The notes under the pieces: generated by a model
The model's database searches: none
Told to the model about the DNA's origin: nothing
The model's input: the letters and a program-made list of their open reading frames with translations, nothing else
Assembly (NCBI RefSeq): GCF_013408795.1
Contig: NZ_JACCCC010000001.1
Span: forward strand, 434,001 to 498,000
DNA length: 64,000 nucleotides
Source of the DNA: Spinactinospora alkalitolerans
GTDB taxonomy: Bacteria; Actinomycetota; Actinomycetes; Streptosporangiales; Streptosporangiaceae
Reading direction: 5' to 3'
Program-made: the position numbers and the translations under genes
Shown: positions 15,492 through 24,241 of the stretch, one piece after another
Numbering within the stretch: position 1 is the stretch's first letter
Layout of the letters: each line of letters starts with the position of its first letter

Positions 15492-16907
15492 TCACTCCGC
15501 GGTTTCACTCCGTGCCCGGTCCAGGACCCGGCCCGCGTCGGCCTCGAAGTGCCGCCGCGCCCAGAGGACCAGCACCGCGCCGATCAGCATGGGGACGATC
15601 AGGGCGTACATCGCTCCCAGCAGCGACCCCATCGCGTCGGAGACCGCGCCGACCACGAGCGGTCCGGCGGCGGCGCCGAGAACGATGAGGAACTGCAGCC
15701 CGGCGAACCCGATCCCGCGCGAGGCGGCGCCGATGACGTCGGCGATGCAGGCCATCAGGTTGGGGATGGCGATGGCGCTGAGGAAGTTCGAGGCGAGCAG
15801 CCCGAGGGAGAACAGCAGCAGGTCGTCGACGGCGAGCGTGCACCCGAGCAGCAGCGATCCCAGCAGCAGCCCGCCGCCGCCGGCCAGGATGCGGCCGCCG
15901 GGGCGGGTGCCGTGCCACCTCCCGCCGAGCCATCCGCCGAAGACCGCGCCGCCGACCACCCCGATGAGGCCGATCATGCCGCTGAACAGCCCGGCCGGTC
16001 CGGGTTCGAGACCGAAGCCGCGCTGGAACAGGCTGGCCATCCAGTAGAAGATGCCGCCGAGGCCCAGGGTCAGCGCGGTCAGCCCCAGGCTCACCAGCCG
16101 CAGCGTGGGGATGGCCGACACCTCGCGGATCTGGCCCCTGAAGTCCAGGCCGCGCATGCGCGACCGGAGACCGGCGGCATCGGCGCGCGCACCGGAGCCC
16201 GGGCCGTTCGGCACCGGGACGCGCTCGTCGGAGCCGCGGGCCACCACCCGGTCGAGGAACCCGCGCGCCGGTTCGCGCAGCCGCCAGCACAGCACCGCCA
16301 CCACGAGGCCGGGGACGACCATGAACAGGAACGCGCCGCGCCAGCCGAAGAACTGGCCGACGACCCCGCCGACCATCACGCCCAGCGCCATGCCCGCGTA
16401 ATGCGTCAGCCGGACCCAGCCGAAGACCTTGGCCCGCGTCAGCGGCGGGTAGTAGTCGGCGAGCAGGCTGCTGCCGGCGGGGTTGTCGATGTTCTCCGCA
16501 GCGCCGAGCAGCACGCGGGTCGCGAAGAACATCGCGAAGCCCAGTGCCGCGGCGGAGCCCAGCGTGATGATCGACCAGAGGGCGACGACGACCGCGATGA
16601 CCGCGGTGCGGTTGTAGCGGTCGGCGACGTATCCGGCCGGGAGGACGACGATGGCGCCCGCGATCGCCGCCGCGGTCGGAATGGCCCCCGCCAGGGTGTC
16701 GCTGACGCCCCATTCGGCCTGGATCTGCGGGAGCACCCCGGAGATGACGCTGGCCTCCAGGCGGTCGACGATGCCGACGAGGAAGAGCACCACCAGTGGC
16801 GCCCATCCGAACGGTGCGGCGTCGCGGGCGCTGATCCCCGCGCTCGGGGGCGCGCCCCATTTGGGCCGGTCCGTGGCCGACCGGTTCCGGCGGTTCACTC
16901 CGGTCAT
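15492..16907 (-). CDS. MFS transporter
   Basis: This 471-residue protein has twelve hydrophobic segments and the MFS motif A form GYVADRYNRTAVI between helices 2 and 3, plus NPAGSSLLADYYPP typical of the spinster-like/UMF-type MFS group. ATG at 16907 follows a GGGAG ribosome site; the open frame upstream to 16958 is unlikely. It is divergent from the acyl-CoA thioesterase gene and shares with it a spacer holding an exact 13-bp repeat. The substrate is unknown. Confidence 0.88.
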   Translation of the reverse strand: MTGVNRRNRSATDRPKWGAPPSAGISARDAAPFGWAPLVVLFLVGIVDRLEASVISGVLPQIQAEWGVSDTLAGAIPTAAAIAGAIVVLPAGYVADRYNRTAVIAVVVALWSIITLGSAAALGFAMFFATRVLLGAAENIDNPAGSSLLADYYPPLTRAKVFGWVRLTHYAGMALGVMVGGVVGQFFGWRGAFLFMVVPGLVVAVLCWRLREPARGFLDRVVARGSDERVPVPNGPGSGARADAAGLRSRMRGLDFRGQIREVSAIPTLRLVSLGLTALTLGLGGIFYWMASLFQRGFGLEPGPAGLFSGMIGLIGVVGGAVFGGWLGGRWHGTRPGGRILAGGGGLLLGSLLLGCTLAVDDLLLFSLGLLASNFLSAIAIPNLMACIADVIGAASRGIGFAGLQFLIVLGAAAGPLVVGAVSDAMGSLLGAMYALIVPMLIGAVLVLWARRHFEADAGRVLDRARSETAE

Positions 16908-16959
16908 CCGCTCGTCTCCCTCGTTTCGAGGCGAAGCGCCATCGGGTCGCCCGTGCATT

Positions 16960-17104
16960 TACTTCGGTACCCGGTATATTCGGGCCCCGAACCTTTCATG
17001 TGATGTGGGCCACCGTCAAGAGTCCGCCGAGGGGGAAGGGGTGAGAGGGTGCGCCGCCGATGGGCGGCGGACCGGATCGCCGCGGAGAATATACTTCGGT
17101 ACCC
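16960..17104. promoter_or_regulatory. Repeated 13-mer in the MFS/thioesterase divergent spacer
   Basis: TACTTCGGTACCC occurs exactly at 16960-16972 and 17092-17104. In the first copy GTATATTC follows (16974-16981) and in the second its complement GAATATAC precedes (17087-17094). The arrangement suggests two operator or promoter sites, one for each divergent gene, possibly bound by the MarR protein encoded at 17989-18465. Confidence 0.5.
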
Positions 17105-17194
17105 TGATTAAATGGACGGGGCGCGCCCCGGTCCCGGTGCCGGGCCGCTGAAGGGCTCCGGCCGCCCTCGACCCGAGCTCAGGAGGACCGAGCA

Positions 17195-17992
17195 CTGGAC
17201 CGTCTGGCGTTCTTCGGACTGCAAGCGACCGAACGGGACCGGGTGTGGCGTCTACCGGTCACCATGGAGCTCTGCTCCGGCCTGGGCGTCCTGTTCGGCG
17301 GATCGATCATGGGGGCGGCCCTGGCGGTGCTGGAGCACGACATCGGCCGCCCGGTGCTCTGGGCGAGCGCCCAGTTCATCAGGGCCGCGACCCCCGGATC
17401 GGCCGTCGAGGTCACCGTGGCGGCTCCCGCCGAGGGGACGCGCTTCACCCAGGCTCGGGTGACCGGACGCCTGGACGGGGCCGACGTCTTCCACGTCGCG
17501 GCCACCCTGGGCCGGGGCCGCGACGGCCGGTCGCGGACATGGGGCGCGCCGCCCGGGGTGCTGCCCCCACTGGACTGCCCGCCGCGCCCGGCGTCGCCGC
17601 GGTCGCGGGGAACGATCGCCGAACGGATCGACGTGCGGCCGGCGCTGGCCGGCAGCGGGCAGCACCCGCCGGGACGCGTCGACTCGGGTCGGGCCGCCTT
17701 CTGGGCCCGGCCCGTCGACCTCGACCTGGACGCCTCGGCGCTGGGGCTGCTCGGCGACCTGGTCCCCTCGGGCATCGGCGTGACCCTGGGCGAGCGCATC
17801 CGAGCCCAGAGCCTCGACAACACCGTGCGGATCCTGCGCGTCGTCCCCACGGAGTGGTGCCTGGTCGACGTCCGGGTGCAGGGCGTCGACAACGGCGTCG
17901 CGCACGGACTGGCGCACCTGTGGAGCGAGGGCGGCGCGCTGCTCGCCACGGCGAGCCAGACTGCCGCCGTGCGCCCGGCCGCGCGGCGTTAA
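17195..17992 (+). CDS. Acyl-CoA thioesterase-like protein, probable CTG start
   Basis: This is a double-hotdog thioesterase of the TesB/acyl-CoA thioesterase type (265 residues). It opens LDRLAFFGLQATERDRVWRL and continues with CSGLGVLFGG and WASAQFIRAATPG, the usual hydrophobic core and substrate segment. The family N-terminus begins before the first GTG (17243), and no ATG, GTG or TTG exists in frame back to the stop at 17105. A CTG at 17195 lies eight bases after a perfect AGGAGG, so it is the likely start. The stop overlaps that of the convergent MarR gene within TTAA. It would hydrolyse acyl-CoA thioesters; chain preference is unknown. Confidence 0.8.
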   Translation: MDRLAFFGLQATERDRVWRLPVTMELCSGLGVLFGGSIMGAALAVLEHDIGRPVLWASAQFIRAATPGSAVEVTVAAPAEGTRFTQARVTGRLDGADVFHVAATLGRGRDGRSRTWGAPPGVLPPLDCPPRPASPRSRGTIAERIDVRPALAGSGQHPPGRVDSGRAAFWARPVDLDLDASALGLLGDLVPSGIGVTLGERIRAQSLDNTVRILRVVPTEWCLVDVRVQGVDNGVAHGLAHLWSEGGALLATASQTAAVRPAARR

Positions 17993-18465
17993 GGTTCCGG
18001 TTCTCCCCGCTCCTCAGCCGCGAGCACCTCGCGCACGCGGTCGGCGAGGGGGGTCAGCAGTTCGCTGAGCTCGGCCTCGCTGGGCGGGCGCACACCCTCC
18101 ACGATCGAGTCCGCCATCTGGTCCATCGCCTGCTCGGCCTCTGCGAGCAGGCGGCGCCCCTTGTCGGTCAGGGAGAGGTCGACGCTGCGCCGGTCGCGTT
18201 CGCTGGCGGTCCGCTCGACCAGCCCGAGGCGCACCAGGCCGGCGGTCGTCTCCGACAGGGTGGAGAAGCTGACGATGGAGCGCGCGCGCAGCTCCGACAT
18301 CGAGGTGGTGCCGCGCCCCAGCCGGGCGAGCACGCTGTATTGCGACAGTCCCAGCGGCGGATCGAGGCGGCCCAGCAGCCGCCGCTGCAGTTGGGCGATG
18401 CGCGGGCCCGTTCGCATGAGGATCCGGCTGAGCTCGGCTCGGGTCCGTGCGCGGGATTCGGTCAC
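17989..18465 (-). CDS. MarR-family transcriptional regulator
   Basis: This 158-residue protein has the MarR winged helix: GLSQYSVLARLGRG, then RSIVSFSTLSETTAGLVRLGLVERTASERDRRSVDLSLTDKG with the basic wing. GTG at 18465 follows a GGGAGGTGG ribosome site; the open frame runs up to 18702 but that segment is Arg/Pro-rich shadow. It converges on the thioesterase, their stops sharing TTAA, and could regulate the divergent MFS/thioesterase pair by the repeated 13-mer (inference). Confidence 0.88.
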   Translation of the reverse strand: MTESRARTRAELSRILMRTGPRIAQLQRRLLGRLDPPLGLSQYSVLARLGRGTTSMSELRARSIVSFSTLSETTAGLVRLGLVERTASERDRRSVDLSLTDKGRRLLAEAEQAMDQMADSIVEGVRPPSEAELSELLTPLADRVREVLAAEERGEPEP

Positions 18466-18580
18466 CGCCGTCCACCTCCCTCGCTCGGCGCTCCGGGGCG
18501 GGTGCCGCCGGGACTCAAGTCTGCCACTTGCGCGCCTCCGCATCGGCGCCCGCGCGCAAGCACCGGCCGGGGCCTCCGCG

Positions 18581-19480
18581 CTACCCGGCCGAGTCGGCCC
18601 CGGAGTCCCCGCCCCCACCGGCCTCCCCGGTCTCCCCGGTCTCCGCCGGGAGGCCGGGGTCGGCGGCCCAGGCGCTCCACGAGCCGGGGTACAACCGCGC
18701 ACCGGTGAACCCCGCGTGCTCCAGGGCCAGCAGGTCGTGGCAGGCGGTCACGCCCGAACCGCAGTAGGCCGTGACCGATCCGGCCTCGGCGGCCCCGAGC
18801 CCGGCGAAGCGCTCGCGCAGGCGCTCCGGCGCGGCGAACCGGCCGTCGGGGCCGAGGTTGTCCTGCCAGGCGGCGCTGCGCGCGCCGGGGATGTGGCCGG
18901 GCCGGACGTCCACCGGGCTCGGTTCGGCGCCGGTGTAGCGGCCGTGCGCCCGGGCGTCCAGCAGCAGCCGGGCGCCGTCGGCCGTCGCGGCGCGCACGGC
19001 CGACGTGTCGGCCACGCGCTCCGCCGGCCACGGGGCGGGCGTGCGGTGCCGCGGCGCCGTCGGCACGGGCCCCTGCTCCAGGACGCCCGGCCACGCCTGG
19101 ATGCCGCCGTCCAGCACCGCGGCCGGCGACCCGAGGGCGCGCAGCATCCACACCAGGCGCGCTGCGGTGGAGCCGCCGGCGTCGTCATAGCCGACGACCG
19201 GTGTGTCGTCACCGATGCCCAGGGCGCCGAGGGCGCGGGCGAACGCCTCCGGGTCGGGCAGCGGGTGCCGTCCGCCCTCCTCCGTCGCCGGAGCGGCCAG
19301 ATCGGCGTCGAGGTCGACGAAGACCGCGCCGGGGAGGTGGCCGCCGAGGTGGGCGTCGCGCCCGGACCTGCCGTCGAGGTACCAGCGCACATCGGCGACG
19401 AGGACCTCGCCGTAGTGCTCGGTCAGCCATTCCGGGCCGACGACGACGGGAAGACCGGGGAAGTGTTCGGGCTGCGGCAT
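18581..19480 (-). CDS. Thiosulfate/3-mercaptopyruvate sulfurtransferase (tandem rhodanese)
   Basis: Two rhodanese domains are present in 299 residues. The first has VADVRWYLDGRSGRDAHLGGHLPGAVFVD-type features without a catalytic Cys. The second has the active loop CGSGVTAC near residue 240 and the terminal WSAWAADP segment. The CGSGVT form is seen in mercaptopyruvate and thiosulfate sulfurtransferases, so either sulfur donor is possible. It is cytoplasmic. The C-terminus is a Gly/Glu/Ser-rich tail. No operon partner is evident. Confidence 0.92.
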   Translation of the reverse strand: MPQPEHFPGLPVVVGPEWLTEHYGEVLVADVRWYLDGRSGRDAHLGGHLPGAVFVDLDADLAAPATEEGGRHPLPDPEAFARALGALGIGDDTPVVGYDDAGGSTAARLVWMLRALGSPAAVLDGGIQAWPGVLEQGPVPTAPRHRTPAPWPAERVADTSAVRAATADGARLLLDARAHGRYTGAEPSPVDVRPGHIPGARSAAWQDNLGPDGRFAAPERLRERFAGLGAAEAGSVTAYCGSGVTACHDLLALEHAGFTGARLYPGSWSAWAADPGLPAETGETGEAGGGGDSGADSAG

Positions 19481-19522
19481 GGCCGCAGAATATACCGGGA
19501 CCGCTCCGCTTCCCCGCGCCGG

Positions 19523-19951
19523 TCACCCGGTCCGCGGAGTCCTCCGGGCGGCCCGGCCGACGTGCCGCAGCCACAGCAGGCCCAGCACCGGCAGCACCAG
19601 CGGGATGAACAGGTAGCCGCTGCCGAAGCGGGACCACACGGTGTCGTCGGGGAACGCCTGCGGATCGAACACGCTGAGCGAACCCACGACGAGCACCCCG
19701 ATCAGCTCGACGGTGCACGACACCACGGCCACCCGATGGGAGGTGCGCCCGGCGCGGGCGATCCCCACCGTGGCCACGATGTAGACGACGCCGGCCAGCG
19801 CCGAGAGCAGATAGGCCAGCGGGGCCTCGTCGAAGCGGGTGAGGATCTGCACGGTCGCGCGGGCGGTCGCGGCCAGCGCGAAGACCGCGTAGACCGCGAT
19901 CAGCACCCGTCCCGGGCCGGTCCGGGTGGCGGGTTCGGCGGTTTCAGGCAA
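19523..19951 (-). CDS. Four-helix membrane protein of unknown function
   Basis: This 142-residue protein has four hydrophobic segments near residues 15-35, 45-63, 75-92 and 108-125, with a basic C-terminus (RHVGRAARRTPRTG). Such proteins recur in actinomycetes as conserved hypothetical integral membrane proteins. It overlaps the next upstream gene by eight bases, so the two are translated together and may form a complex. No functional motif was recognised. Confidence 0.75.
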   Translation of the reverse strand: MPETAEPATRTGPGRVLIAVYAVFALAATARATVQILTRFDEAPLAYLLSALAGVVYIVATVGIARAGRTSHRVAVVSCTVELIGVLVVGSLSVFDPQAFPDDTVWSRFGSGYLFIPLVLPVLGLLWLRHVGRAARRTPRTG

Positions 19952-20321
19952 GGCCGGGGTCCCAGATCTGTTCGAGCCGGACCATCATGACCGGCAGGAT
20001 GAGGCAGGCGAACGCGATCACCGCCGGGCCCCAGCGGCTGCGCTCCATGAACCCCCACACCGCGCACGCCGGCGGGATGAGGACGACGGTGGCCAGGTAG
20101 CTGACGAACGTGGCCGTCTCCGCCGGGCGCGCGCCGCCGACCAGCAGCGTGGTCGAGACCACCGCCTGCGCGATCAGCAGCAGCTCCAGCACGGCCATGC
20201 CGACGAGGTGCGGCACGACCATGGGCTGCCCGCGCAGCGTCGAGATCAGGGACCAGACGGCCATGATCAGCGAAGCCGTCTGGATCGTGGTGGTCAACCC
20301 GTCAACCACGAGCGCCTCCAC
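19944..20321 (-). CDS. Four-helix membrane protein of unknown function
   Basis: This 125-residue protein has hydrophobic segments near residues 10-28, 38-60, 68-90 and 98-112 and starts with GTG at 20321. Its end overlaps the start of the 142-residue membrane protein by eight bases. It is possible that the two small proteins are a heteromeric membrane unit, like small paired transporters, but they lack the signature of the SMR family. Function is not predictable. Confidence 0.7.
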   Translation of the reverse strand: MEALVVDGLTTTIQTASLIMAVWSLISTLRGQPMVVPHLVGMAVLELLLIAQAVVSTTLLVGGARPAETATFVSYLATVVLIPPACAVWGFMERSRWGPAVIAFACLILPVMMVRLEQIWDPGLA

Positions 20322-20451
20322 GCATCGCCTTGCTCACCCCGTATCCGCTCGTCAGCCGCTTGGCGGCCGATTTCAACTACAAAGCGTAGTACCTCGGCCG
20401 GACCGGCGGGAACCGGGGTGAGCCGACGGGGCGCGCGCCGGTGCGCACACG

Positions 20452-20480
20452 AAAAAGGGGCCCCGCCAGGACGGAACCCC
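20452..20480 (-). terminator. Intrinsic terminator after the 74-residue gene
   Basis: On the minus strand GGGGTTCC, an eight-base loop and GGGGCCCC form a stem (with two G-T pairs), followed directly by TTTTT. It lies 16 bases after the stop at 20496. The T-run makes it one of the few classical terminators in the window. Confidence 0.75.
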
Positions 20481-20495
20481 TCACCCCGGGTGCGG

Positions 20496-20720
20496 TCACC
20501 TCCTGCCGGTGTTCTCCTCCAGATGCAGCGCCACGCCGATCGCGAAGAAGGTCGGCGCCCACTCCCCGATGAACAGGCCCCAGCGATCGGCTCGGTCGAT
20601 TCCCGCCTTCTCCGCCTTCTTGGAGGTGAACCAGGACAGAAAACTCGCCCCGATCGACGCGGCTCCGGCCATGTAGGCCATTTCGGAGGTGACGCCCATC
20701 TCGTGCAGTTTGCGAATCAT
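20496..20720 (-). CDS. Small membrane-associated protein
   Basis: This 74-residue protein (MIRKLHEMGVTSEMAYMAGAASIG onwards) has one helix near residues 16-33 and a second weaker one near 50-66 (GEWAPTFFAIGVAL). A strong AAGGGGG ribosome site lies seven bases before the ATG at 20720, and a terminator follows, so it is a genuine monocistronic gene. I do not recognise the family; similar small proteins occur in actinomycetes. It is divergent from the HelR-like gene with a 299-base spacer. Confidence 0.78.
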   Translation of the reverse strand: MIRKLHEMGVTSEMAYMAGAASIGASFLSWFTSKKAEKAGIDRADRWGLFIGEWAPTFFAIGVALHLEENTGRR

Positions 20721-21019
20721 GCATCCCCCTTCGATGTCGAGGTGCGCCGCTACCCGTTCCCCGGGCGAGTATGCCGACGTCGGCCCGGCTCCGGTGCCGT
20801 CCGTGCGGGGCCATCGGGGCGCCTCCCGGATGCGCCTTCCAGGGCGCAGCCCGTTGCACCGGGGAGCCGGTTGCACTATCGTCTTGCCTTCTTCTTCGTT
20901 CCGGCGGCATTTCTCCGCGCGCTGAGGATCGGCACGAACCGGAGGGCACTTCGGGGCGGGACCCACGCACCCGCCGCCGCACGCCCGTTCCCGCCCGCCG
21001 ACATGGAGAGTGCCGTCCC
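20721..21019. other. Divergent spacer before the HelR-like gene
   Basis: This spacer has an imperfect dyad (TGCACCGG at 20857-20864 and CCGGTTGCA about four bases on) and no obvious rifamycin-associated element of the kind that precedes some helR genes. The frame of the HelR gene is open through it but that part is not family-like. Confidence 0.4.
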
Positions 21020-23143
21020 ATGGCCGTTCCCGAACCCGCCCCTGCCCTCGATCCCGAGATCCGGGCCGAACGCGACTTCCTCGCCACGGCCCGGGCGGCC
21101 CTGCGGCGCATGCGCGACGACGTCCTCGACACAGAGACCGCGCTCGGCGACGTCGTCGGCGACAAGGTCACCAACGCGGTCCTGCTCCGGGCCCGCGAGC
21201 GCCGCGCCGAAGCGCTGGTCGACATCCCCGATGTGCCGCTGTTCTTCGGCCGGCTCGACTACGCGCCGGGAACCGTGTTCGAGGCCGACCCCGGCGACCC
21301 CGACGGCTCCGGCGAACCCGCCGCGGCCCGGACCCCAGACGGCGACCGGGTCTACATCGGGCGGCGGCACGTCCACGACGCCTCCGCCACGCCCCTGGTC
21401 ATCGACTGGCGCGCGCCCATCTCCATCGCCTTCTACCGGGCGACCGCGCAGAACCCGATGGGTGTGCGGCTGCGCCGCCGCTACGGCTTCACCAGCCGGG
21501 CCGAGCTGACCGCCTACGAGGACGAGCCGCTGGCCGGGGCCGGGAGCGGCGCGCCCGGCACAGCGGGGGCCGGCGCACTGCTGGCCTTGGAGATCGAGCG
21601 GCCGCGCTCCGGCCCCATGCGCGACATCGTCGCCACCATCCAGCCCGAGCAGGACGACCTCGTCCGCGCCCCGTTGGAGCGGTCGCTGTGCGTGCAGGGG
21701 GCGCCCGGCACCGGCAAGACGGCGGTCGGCCTGCACCGCGTCGCCTACCTGCTCTACGCCGAGCGCAGGCGGCTCGGCCGCGCCGGGGTCGCCATCATCG
21801 GCCCGAACCGCTCGTTCCTGTCCTACATCCGCAACGTGCTGCCCGCGCTCGGCGAGGTCGACGTCCGCCAGACCACGGTCGAGGAGCTGCTCGGCGCGGT
21901 GGAGGTGCGCCGGACCGAGGAACCGCGGGCCGCCCTGGTCAAGGGCGACGCCCGCATGGCCGAGGTGATCCGCCGCGACCTCTGGTCGCGGTTGCGCCCG
22001 CCGGAGGAGTCGCTGGTCGTGCAGCGGGGAGCGCGCCGGTGGCGGCTGTACACCGACGAGCTCGCCGACGTCCTCGCCGAGCTGCGCGACCGCGGCGTCA
22101 CCTACGGGGCCGGACGCGAACTGCTGGCGCACCGGCTCGCGCACGCGGTGCTGACCAGGATGGAGAGCGCGGGGGAGGTCTGCGACGACCGGACGCACGA
22201 CCAGGTGCGCCGCGACCGCGCGGTGCGCGCCGCCGTCACCGCGATGTGGCCCAAGGCCGACCCGGTGCGGCTCGTCCTCGGCCTGCTCACCGACCCCGAA
22301 CGGCTCGCCCGCGCCGCCGACGGGCTGCTGGACGCGCGGGAGCAGGCGGCCGTCATGCTCCCCGGGCGTCCGCGCGGACCGAGATCGGCGCGCTGGTCCA
22401 TCGAGGACCTGGCCCTGATCGACGAGGCCGCCGGCCTGGTCGATCGCCCGGCGAGCCTGGGACACGTCGTCGTCGACGAGGCCCAGGACCTCAGCCCGAT
22501 GCAGTGCCGCGCGATCGGCCGCCGCGGCGCCACCGGCTCGTTCACCGTCCTCGGCGACGTCGCGCAGGGCACCGGCCCGTGCGCCACCGGCGACTGGTCC
22601 TCGCTGCTGCACCACCTCGGGCGGCCCGACGCCCGGCTCGCGGTGCTGGACCGGGGATACCGGGTGCCCGCGCAGATCATCGACTTCGCGGCCCGGCTGC
22701 TGCCCGGAATCGCCCCCGGCCTGGGCGCGCCCGTCGCGGTCCGCCAGGCCCCCGGCTCGCTCCGGATCACCCGGGTCGCGGAGCCGGAGCTGGCGGAGGC
22801 CGTCGTCCGGGCGTGCCGCGGGGAGCTGGCCGGGGAGGGGTCGGTCGGCCTGATCGCCGCCGACGCCGAGATCCCCGCGCTGCACGGCGCACTGGCCGCC
22901 GCCGGACTGAGGGCCGCGGTGCTGGGCGAGGCCGACGACGCGCTGGAGGCCGAGCGGCTGGTCTGCGTTCCCGCGTCACTGGCCAAGGGCCTGGAGTTCG
23001 ACGCGGTCGTCGTCGCCGAACCGGCCCGCATCGTCGCGGCGGAGCCCCGGGGCCTGCACCGGCTCTACGTGGTCCTCACCCGGGCGGTCAGCGTCCTGCA
23101 CGTCGTGCACGGCGCCCCCCTGCCGGAGGCGCTGGCGGGGTAG
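21020..23143 (+). CDS. helR: HelD/HelR-type RNA polymerase recycling ATPase
   Basis: This 707-residue superfamily-1 ATPase has an N-terminal coiled-coil-forming segment (residues 1-60, EIRAERDFLATARAALRRMRDD), Walker A GAPGTGKTAV at about 227-236, Walker B VVVDEAQDLSPMQ, motif III LGDVAQGTGPCATGDW, motif IV RGYRVPAQIIDFA and the C-terminal motifs KGLEFDAVVV and LYVVLTRAVS. Actinobacterial HelD/HelR proteins bind RNA polymerase, release it from nucleic acid or from rifamycin, and recycle it. ATG at 21020 gives the usual length. It stands alone, with no obvious resistance gene next to it. Confidence 0.88.
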   Translation: MAVPEPAPALDPEIRAERDFLATARAALRRMRDDVLDTETALGDVVGDKVTNAVLLRARERRAEALVDIPDVPLFFGRLDYAPGTVFEADPGDPDGSGEPAAARTPDGDRVYIGRRHVHDASATPLVIDWRAPISIAFYRATAQNPMGVRLRRRYGFTSRAELTAYEDEPLAGAGSGAPGTAGAGALLALEIERPRSGPMRDIVATIQPEQDDLVRAPLERSLCVQGAPGTGKTAVGLHRVAYLLYAERRRLGRAGVAIIGPNRSFLSYIRNVLPALGEVDVRQTTVEELLGAVEVRRTEEPRAALVKGDARMAEVIRRDLWSRLRPPEESLVVQRGARRWRLYTDELADVLAELRDRGVTYGAGRELLAHRLAHAVLTRMESAGEVCDDRTHDQVRRDRAVRAAVTAMWPKADPVRLVLGLLTDPERLARAADGLLDAREQAAVMLPGRPRGPRSARWSIEDLALIDEAAGLVDRPASLGHVVVDEAQDLSPMQCRAIGRRGATGSFTVLGDVAQGTGPCATGDWSSLLHHLGRPDARLAVLDRGYRVPAQIIDFAARLLPGIAPGLGAPVAVRQAPGSLRITRVAEPELAEAVVRACRGELAGEGSVGLIAADAEIPALHGALAAAGLRAAVLGEADDALEAERLVCVPASLAKGLEFDAVVVAEPARIVAAEPRGLHRLYVVLTRAVSVLHVVHGAPLPEALAG

Positions 23144-23272
23144 CGGCCACCTCGGGTCCCCGCGCGAGCGGCGCGCAGGCGGACGGCTGAATTCCGCGCG
23201 CTCGGGTAGGACGACCGGAGTCGCCATGGACGAACGCCGCGACGGCTCGGGAATGAGAGCGAGGCAAGCCTG

Positions 23273-24181
23273 ATGAACAGCACGTCCGAGGTCCGCTGGG
23301 TGATCGTCGGGGTCGACGGCTCCGACTCCAGCCGCTACGCGCTCGAGTGGTCGGCCAACGAGGCCCGGCTGCGCGGATTGGGACTGCGCATCGTCACCGC
23401 CGTGCAACTGCCGGAGCGGGAGGGGCCGTTCGCCCAGTTCGCGCACAATCCCGACGACACCGCCGAGGCGCCGCGGGCACATGAGGCCCAGGCGCTGCTG
23501 GACTACGCGCGGGACTGGATCAAGGGCATCTACCCCGAGATCGAGGTCGACACCCGGCTGGCCACGGAGCGTCCCGGAGCGGCCCTGCTCCAGGCCGCCT
23601 CGGAGCCCGGGGTCGCCGCGGCCGTCATCGGCTCCCGCGGCCTGGGCAGCCTGGCGTCGGCGTTCGTCGGCTCCGTCGGCGTCGAACTGGCCGCCCGCGC
23701 ACCGGTGCCGGTGGTGGTGCTGCCGAAGAAGCACGAGTCCGTGAAGGGCGTCAAGGGCAGGATCATCGTGGGCGTGGACGGTTCCGAGACCGGCCAGCGG
23801 GCGGTGGAGTTCGCGTTCGCGCAGGGGGCCAAGCGCGACGCCGAGGTCGTCGCCATCTGCGCCTGGCAGCCGATGGCCGCGTTCGCCTCGACCATCGGGC
23901 CGGTGCCGCCGGAGGTCTTCGACGACTCCGCGGTGGCCGCCGCCGCGCGCGAGACCCTGGACGCTGCGCTCGCCGGGCCGCGCGCCACCTATCCCGATGT
24001 CGTCGTCACGGCCCACGAGGTGCGCGGCCACCCCGTTGTCGCGCTGCTGGAGGAGGCGTCGGCGGCCGACCTGATCGTCGTCGGTTCGCGCGGCCGCGGC
24101 GGTTTCGGGGGGCTGCTGCTCGGCTCGGTCAGCCAGGCGGTCATGCACGGCGCCCACGGCCCGGTGGCGATCGTGCGCTGA
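23273..24181 (+). CDS. Tandem universal stress protein
   Basis: This 302-residue cytoplasmic protein has two UspA domains. Each begins with the VGVDGS motif (residues about 12 and 164) and ends with the ATP-binding GSRGxG(x9)G(S/T) pattern (GSRGLGSLASAFVGS and GSRGRGGFGGLLLGS). In actinobacteria such two-domain proteins respond to hypoxia or stationary phase. The domains are joined by a basic linker (PKKHESVKGVKG). No operon partner is seen. Ligand is probably ATP. Confidence 0.94.
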   Translation: MNSTSEVRWVIVGVDGSDSSRYALEWSANEARLRGLGLRIVTAVQLPEREGPFAQFAHNPDDTAEAPRAHEAQALLDYARDWIKGIYPEIEVDTRLATERPGAALLQAASEPGVAAAVIGSRGLGSLASAFVGSVGVELAARAPVPVVVLPKKHESVKGVKGRIIVGVDGSETGQRAVEFAFAQGAKRDAEVVAICAWQPMAAFASTIGPVPPEVFDDSAVAAAARETLDAALAGPRATYPDVVVTAHEVRGHPVVALLEEASAADLIVVGSRGRGGFGGLLLGSVSQAVMHGAHGPVAIVR

Positions 24182-24241
24182 CCGCGGCCGCCCGGCCTCG
24201 GCGGCGGCTACCGCCGACCTCGGGCGTCGGCTACTATCTTT

